Of a DNA stretch of 64,000 bases, positions 61,050-64,000 are shown one piece after another. A program made the position numbers and the translations under genes. The notes under the pieces were generated by a model, which worked only from the letters and a program-made list of their open reading frames with translations, did no database searches and had not been told where the DNA came from. Numbering within the stretch: the first letter of the stretch is position 1; each line of letters opens with the position of its first letter. The stretch is from Polaribacter cellanae (GTDB lineage: Bacteria; Bacteroidota; Bacteroidia; Flavobacteriales; Flavobacteriaceae), in the NCBI RefSeq assembly GCF_017569185.1, contig NZ_CP071869.1, positions 3,214,001 through 3,278,000 of the forward strand, written 5' to 3'.

Positions 61050-61084
61050 CTCTGCCAACTGATACTGCTACTGAAAACTATTTT

Positions 61085-62227
61085 ATGTCTGGAATCTACA
61101 TTCACATACCATTTTGCAAACAAGCGTGTTTTTATTGCGATTTTCATTTTTCTACTTCTTTGAAAAAGAAAGAAGAAATGATTTCTTCACTTGTAAAAGA
61201 AATCGAAATTAGAAAAGACGAATTAGAGAATAAAATTGTTGAAACCATTTATTTTGGAGGAGGAACTCCTTCTGTTTTAAATACGGGAGAAATTCAGTTT
61301 TTAATAGCTGCTGTTTACGATAATTTCGAAGTTGTAGAAACACCAGAAATTACTCTAGAAGCAAACCCAGATGATTTATCTGAAGAAAAAATTGTAGCAC
61401 TTTCTAAATCGCCAATTAATCGATTAAGTATTGGAGTTCAATCTTTTTTTGAGAAAGATTTAAAGTTGATGAATCGTGCTCATAATGCAGAAGAAGCTAA
61501 AAATTGTTTGCAAATTGCTTCGCAGTATTTTACAAATATTTCTGTCGATTTAATTTATGGAATTCCAAATTGTACCAATGAAGAGTGGAGAGAAAATATA
61601 AAAACTGCTTTAAGTTTTGGCATTCCTCATATTTCTAGTTACGCATTAACAGTTGAACCCAAAACAGCTTTAGAAACATTAATTGCAAAAGGAAAAATTA
61701 AAAATGTAGATGAGGAGAAAGCCCAAGAACAGTTTTATATTTTAATTTCAGCATTAGAAAAAGCGGGTTTTATCAATTATGAATTATCGAATTTTGGTGA
61801 GGAAAATTTTTTCAGCAAAAACAACTCTTCTTATTGGTTAGGAAAATCTTATTTAGGAATTGGACCTTCTGCACATTCTTTCGATGGAAAACAACGTAGT
61901 TGGAATGTTAGAAATAATACGAAATATATAAAATCGATTCAAGAAGATAAATTACCAATTGAAAGAGAAATTTTATCTAAAACGGATACTTATAACGAAT
62001 ATATAATGACAGGTTTAAGAACTATTTGGGGTGTTTCTTTAAATAAAATAAAAAGTGATTTTGGAGAAAAATATCTAAATTATTTAAAAAATCAATCTAA
62101 GAAATATATTAAACAAGAATTGTTAGAAATTACCGAAACTACAAATGGAATAAAGAAATTAACCACTACAAAAAAAGGAAAATTCTTAGTAGATGGAATA
62201 GCATCCGACCTTTTTATGCTAAATTAA
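61085..62227 (+). CDS. hemW: radical SAM heme chaperone
   Basis: 380 residues. Cys11, Cys15, Cys18 (CKQACFYC) bind the 4Fe-4S cluster; FGGGTPSVL and GVQSF blocks follow in the barrel. The HemN_C region is at about 300-375 (MTGLRTIWGVSLNKI). HemW delivers heme to respiratory proteins and lacks the extra Cys and N-terminal features of true HemN. The ATG is 4 bases from the right end of the cassette. Confidence 0.93.
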   Translation: MSGIYIHIPFCKQACFYCDFHFSTSLKKKEEMISSLVKEIEIRKDELENKIVETIYFGGGTPSVLNTGEIQFLIAAVYDNFEVVETPEITLEANPDDLSEEKIVALSKSPINRLSIGVQSFFEKDLKLMNRAHNAEEAKNCLQIASQYFTNISVDLIYGIPNCTNEEWRENIKTALSFGIPHISSYALTVEPKTALETLIAKGKIKNVDEEKAQEQFYILISALEKAGFINYELSNFGEENFFSKNNSSYWLGKSYLGIGPSAHSFDGKQRSWNVRNNTKYIKSIQEDKLPIEREILSKTDTYNEYIMTGLRTIWGVSLNKIKSDFGEKYLNYLKNQSKKYIKQELLEITETTNGIKKLTTTKKGKFLVDGIASDLFMLN

Positions 62228-62318
62228 TTTTAAAAAATCTTCAAGAGTTTTTTAAACGTCTTTTAAAAAAGGTATCTTTGAGATGTTAGTGTAATTCTCA
62301 GAAAAAAGTATATCATAC

Positions 62319-63068
62319 ATGAAAGCAACCATAGAATATAATTCCAGAAAAATAGTCGTAAATATCTCTGAGCCTATAGACATTTCTATACCTATAGATG
62401 TTTCTAAAGAGAATGTAAATGCTTGGTATATAGGTGACCCAAAAATTTTTCCAGAAGATTTCGAAGGGAATATTGCTAAAGTTTCTGAAGGTGCAGTTAT
62501 CAATTTTAACAATATTCATTTTAACCCACATTCGCATATTACACATACAGAATGTGTTGGGCATATTACAGAAAAAGTACATTCTGTAAATAAAAATTTA
62601 AAATATTTTATATTTCTGGCAGAAGTTGTTACAGTGGCTCCAGAAAGCAAAGGAGAAGATTTTGTAATTTCTGCCAAACAATTAAGAACTGCTTTAGGAA
62701 ATAAGAAAAGAGATGCGATTGTAATTCGAACAATTCCGAATTTAAGGGATAAAAGATCGATGCGTTATTCGAATACGAATCCACCTTATTTATTAGAAGA
62801 AGCAGCAATTTATTTACGAGAAAAAGGAATAAAACATTTGTTAATCGATTTGCCTTCAGTAGATAAAGAAAAAGATAATGGCGAATTACTATCTCACAAC
62901 GCTTTTTGGAATACTTCAGGAAAAATAAGAATGAATGCTACAATTACAGAGTTTATTTATGTGCCAAATTCGGTTGAAGATGGTGAATATTTACTGAATT
63001 TAATGATTGCGCCTTTCGAAAACGATGCAACTCCAAGCAAACCTGTTTTGTATAAAATTCTAAAGTAA
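62319..63068 (+). CDS. cyclase/kynurenine-formamidase-like family protein, variant metal motif
   Basis: 249 residues. The family motif is HxGTHxDxPxH; here the equivalent is PHSHITHTECVGH (about 71-83), with changes at the Gly, Asp and Pro positions. Later conserved parts include RTALGNKKRDAIVIRT and LLIDLPSVDKEKDNGELLSHNAFW. The enzyme may still be a metal-dependent hydrolase. It follows hemW by 91 bases on the same strand. The substrate is unknown. Confidence 0.8.
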   Translation: MKATIEYNSRKIVVNISEPIDISIPIDVSKENVNAWYIGDPKIFPEDFEGNIAKVSEGAVINFNNIHFNPHSHITHTECVGHITEKVHSVNKNLKYFIFLAEVVTVAPESKGEDFVISAKQLRTALGNKKRDAIVIRTIPNLRDKRSMRYSNTNPPYLLEEAAIYLREKGIKHLLIDLPSVDKEKDNGELLSHNAFWNTSGKIRMNATITEFIYVPNSVEDGEYLLNLMIAPFENDATPSKPVLYKILK

Positions 63069-63149
63069 TCTTAAATAATTTAGGCATCCAAATCTTTGAA
63101 ATTCAAATTATTTTTTTTAGAGAAATTTGAAAAATTCGTGTCTTAAACT

Positions 63150-64000
63150 TTAAAACCACTTCTTACGTTTAAAATACCAAACAGCTCCAATAGTTACTAA
63201 AACCATCACTCCCAATAAAATAAAATAACCATATTTAAATTTTAATTCTGGGATGTTCTCGAAATTCATTCCGTAAATTCCAGCCAAAAAAGTCAATGGA
63301 ATAAAGATTACAGACAAAATAGTTAACGTTTTCATTACTTCATTTAAACGATGTCCTTGGATGCTAAAAATCAAGTTTATTTTACTTTCTAATTCTTGCA
63401 ATTCAAAATCGATATTTGTTATTAAATTATTCGTTTGTTCTTTTAATTCGCTAAAATATTTTACGTTAAAACCTTTAATTTCTATTTTTTCTAACTTAAC
63501 AATTGTGTCTTTTAAACTAATGGTTGCTTTTTTAAAATTGAATAATTCTTGCTTCCTTTTTTCGACCAAAGAAGTAAATTCAGGCGTTGGTTTTATATTC
63601 GCAGAACTCAATTGATCGGAACTTAATTCCGCATTTTCTTGATACGTATCTTGGTAATTATCAATGATAGATTCTAACAATAAAAACAATAAATAATCTG
63701 CTTTTTTCTTTCTTACAATTCCTTTATTACCTTGTAAACGCTCGCGAATCCAATTAAAATAATCACCTTCTTTTTCTTGAATAGACCATAAATAATTAGG
63801 AGAAACGATAAAAATCATTTGTTCAGATTCAAATTTAGAGCTTTCCGTAATTAAAACACGTGTGGTTAAAAATAACAAGCCATCCAATAAAATAACTTTG
63901 TTTGGGTGCTCTTCATCACTCAATAATTTTATTAAAAAATCGTCTAATTTATTTTGATGAATTACCTTTTTAAAATCTTCTTGATATGTAATTCCATAGG
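63150..64000 (-). CDS. corA: CorA-type divalent-cation transporter (N-terminus beyond the window)
   Basis: The frame stays open to the right edge, so the N-terminal part of the gene is missing; about 283 residues are visible. The GMN motif in AGIYGMNFENIPELK lies between the two C-terminal helices (about 20 residues each), with a basic end KRKKWF. The long helical stalk precedes it. CorA-type channels import Mg2+ (or Co2+/Ni2+) at the inner membrane. The TTG at 63923 is internal, not the start. Confidence 0.93.
   Translation of the reverse strand, partial: YGITYQEDFKKVIHQNKLDDFLIKLLSDEEHPNKVILLDGLLFLTTRVLITESSKFESEQMIFIVSPNYLWSIQEKEGDYFNWIRERLQGNKGIVRKKKADYLLFLLLESIIDNYQDTYQENAELSSDQLSSANIKPTPEFTSLVEKRKQELFNFKKATISLKDTIVKLEKIEIKGFNVKYFSELKEQTNNLITNIDFELQELESKINLIFSIQGHRLNEVMKTLTILSVIFIPLTFLAGIYGMNFENIPELKFKYGYFILLGVMVLVTIGAVWYFKRKKWF

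Larger units (their letters stand above)
60612..61080 (+). mobile_element. four-helix-bundle cassette bounded by 18-bp inverted repeats
   Basis: TAGTTTTCAGTAGCAGTA (60612-60629) is the exact reverse complement of 61063-61080. Between them lie a GTAGCA tandem array and one gene for an S23/Avd-like four-helix-bundle protein. The 469-base unit fills the gap between ruvC and hemW, ending 4 bases before hemW. The ends belong to the CAGT/ACTG family found elsewhere in the window without a gene. No target duplication is clear. Confidence 0.6.

Overview
The window is bacterial and AT-rich, and reads as a marine-type flavobacterium (Bacteroidota, Flavobacteriaceae, close in style to Polaribacter or Tenacibaculum). 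The lineage call rests on several things: a gldA-type gliding ABC ATPase, two GLPGLI-family proteins beside an outer-membrane beta-barrel receptor with a carboxypeptidase-regulatory domain, a DnaQ-DnaE fused polymerase III alpha subunit, an rpsP with a long Ala/Glu tail, and many TTG/GTG starts. No rRNA, CRISPR array, intact transposase or prophage is visible. One tRNA (Ser, GGA) is present. The genes at both window edges are cut off.

Layout. 1-4.9 kb: a tightly overlapping accessory operon on the + strand. It has two HExxH proteins resembling peptide-modifying hydroxylases, a small protein with an SCEGH motif, a peptidase-C39 ABC exporter and a mini HlyD-like membrane protein. It looks like the modification and export half of a ribosomal-peptide (RiPP/bacteriocin) cluster whose precursor would lie left of the window. 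5.1-9.1 kb: an ABC-2 exporter (ATPase plus two large permeases) behind a His-rich small membrane protein. 9.2-13.1 kb: a lipoprotein/LpoB-like/small secreted protein trio and a CarboxypepD_reg protein. 13.2-18.5 kb: M3 peptidase, purE and purK, with a RhuM-Fic gene wedged between purE and purK, then a Rieske-like lipoprotein. 18.7-25.3 kb: greA, HIT, histidine kinase, flavin reductase, DUF3127, DUF1456, VTT membrane protein, aat. 25.5-28.4 kb: an ECF sigma / HEAT-repeat anti-sigma / two DUF4097 proteins envelope-stress-like operon. 28.6-36.9 kb: mscL, alr, tdk, a glycosyltransferase, DinB, an Na+/H+ antiporter and a Cys/Met-metabolism PLP enzyme. 37.1-46.2 kb: deoxynucleoside kinase, a two-component system and, divergent from it, the GLPGLI/receptor operon. 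46.3-57.4 kb: gldA, tRNA-Ser, rimM, rpsP, dnaE, ilvE, mnmD. 57.6-64 kb: a 43-residue membrane peptide, a GT2 glycosyltransferase with a flippase-like partner, ruvC, a four-helix-bundle gene, hemW, a cyclase-family protein and a truncated corA.

The most unusual layer is the repeats. CAGT/ACTG-word repeats occur at several gene ends. One pair forms perfect 18-bp inverted repeats around a stand-alone four-helix-bundle (S23/Avd-like) gene between ruvC and hemW, so that unit looks like a mobile cassette. A 7-bp minisatellite begins at the stop codon of the DUF1456 gene. A second family, based on TCGACTGCGCTCGA palindromes, appears between genes and, strikingly, in frame inside the GT2 glycosyltransferase. 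A 143-bp MITE-like element sits at 33.5 kb. Coding calls are generally secure. Functions for accessory genes and repeats are inferences from motifs and memory of families; no database search was possible.
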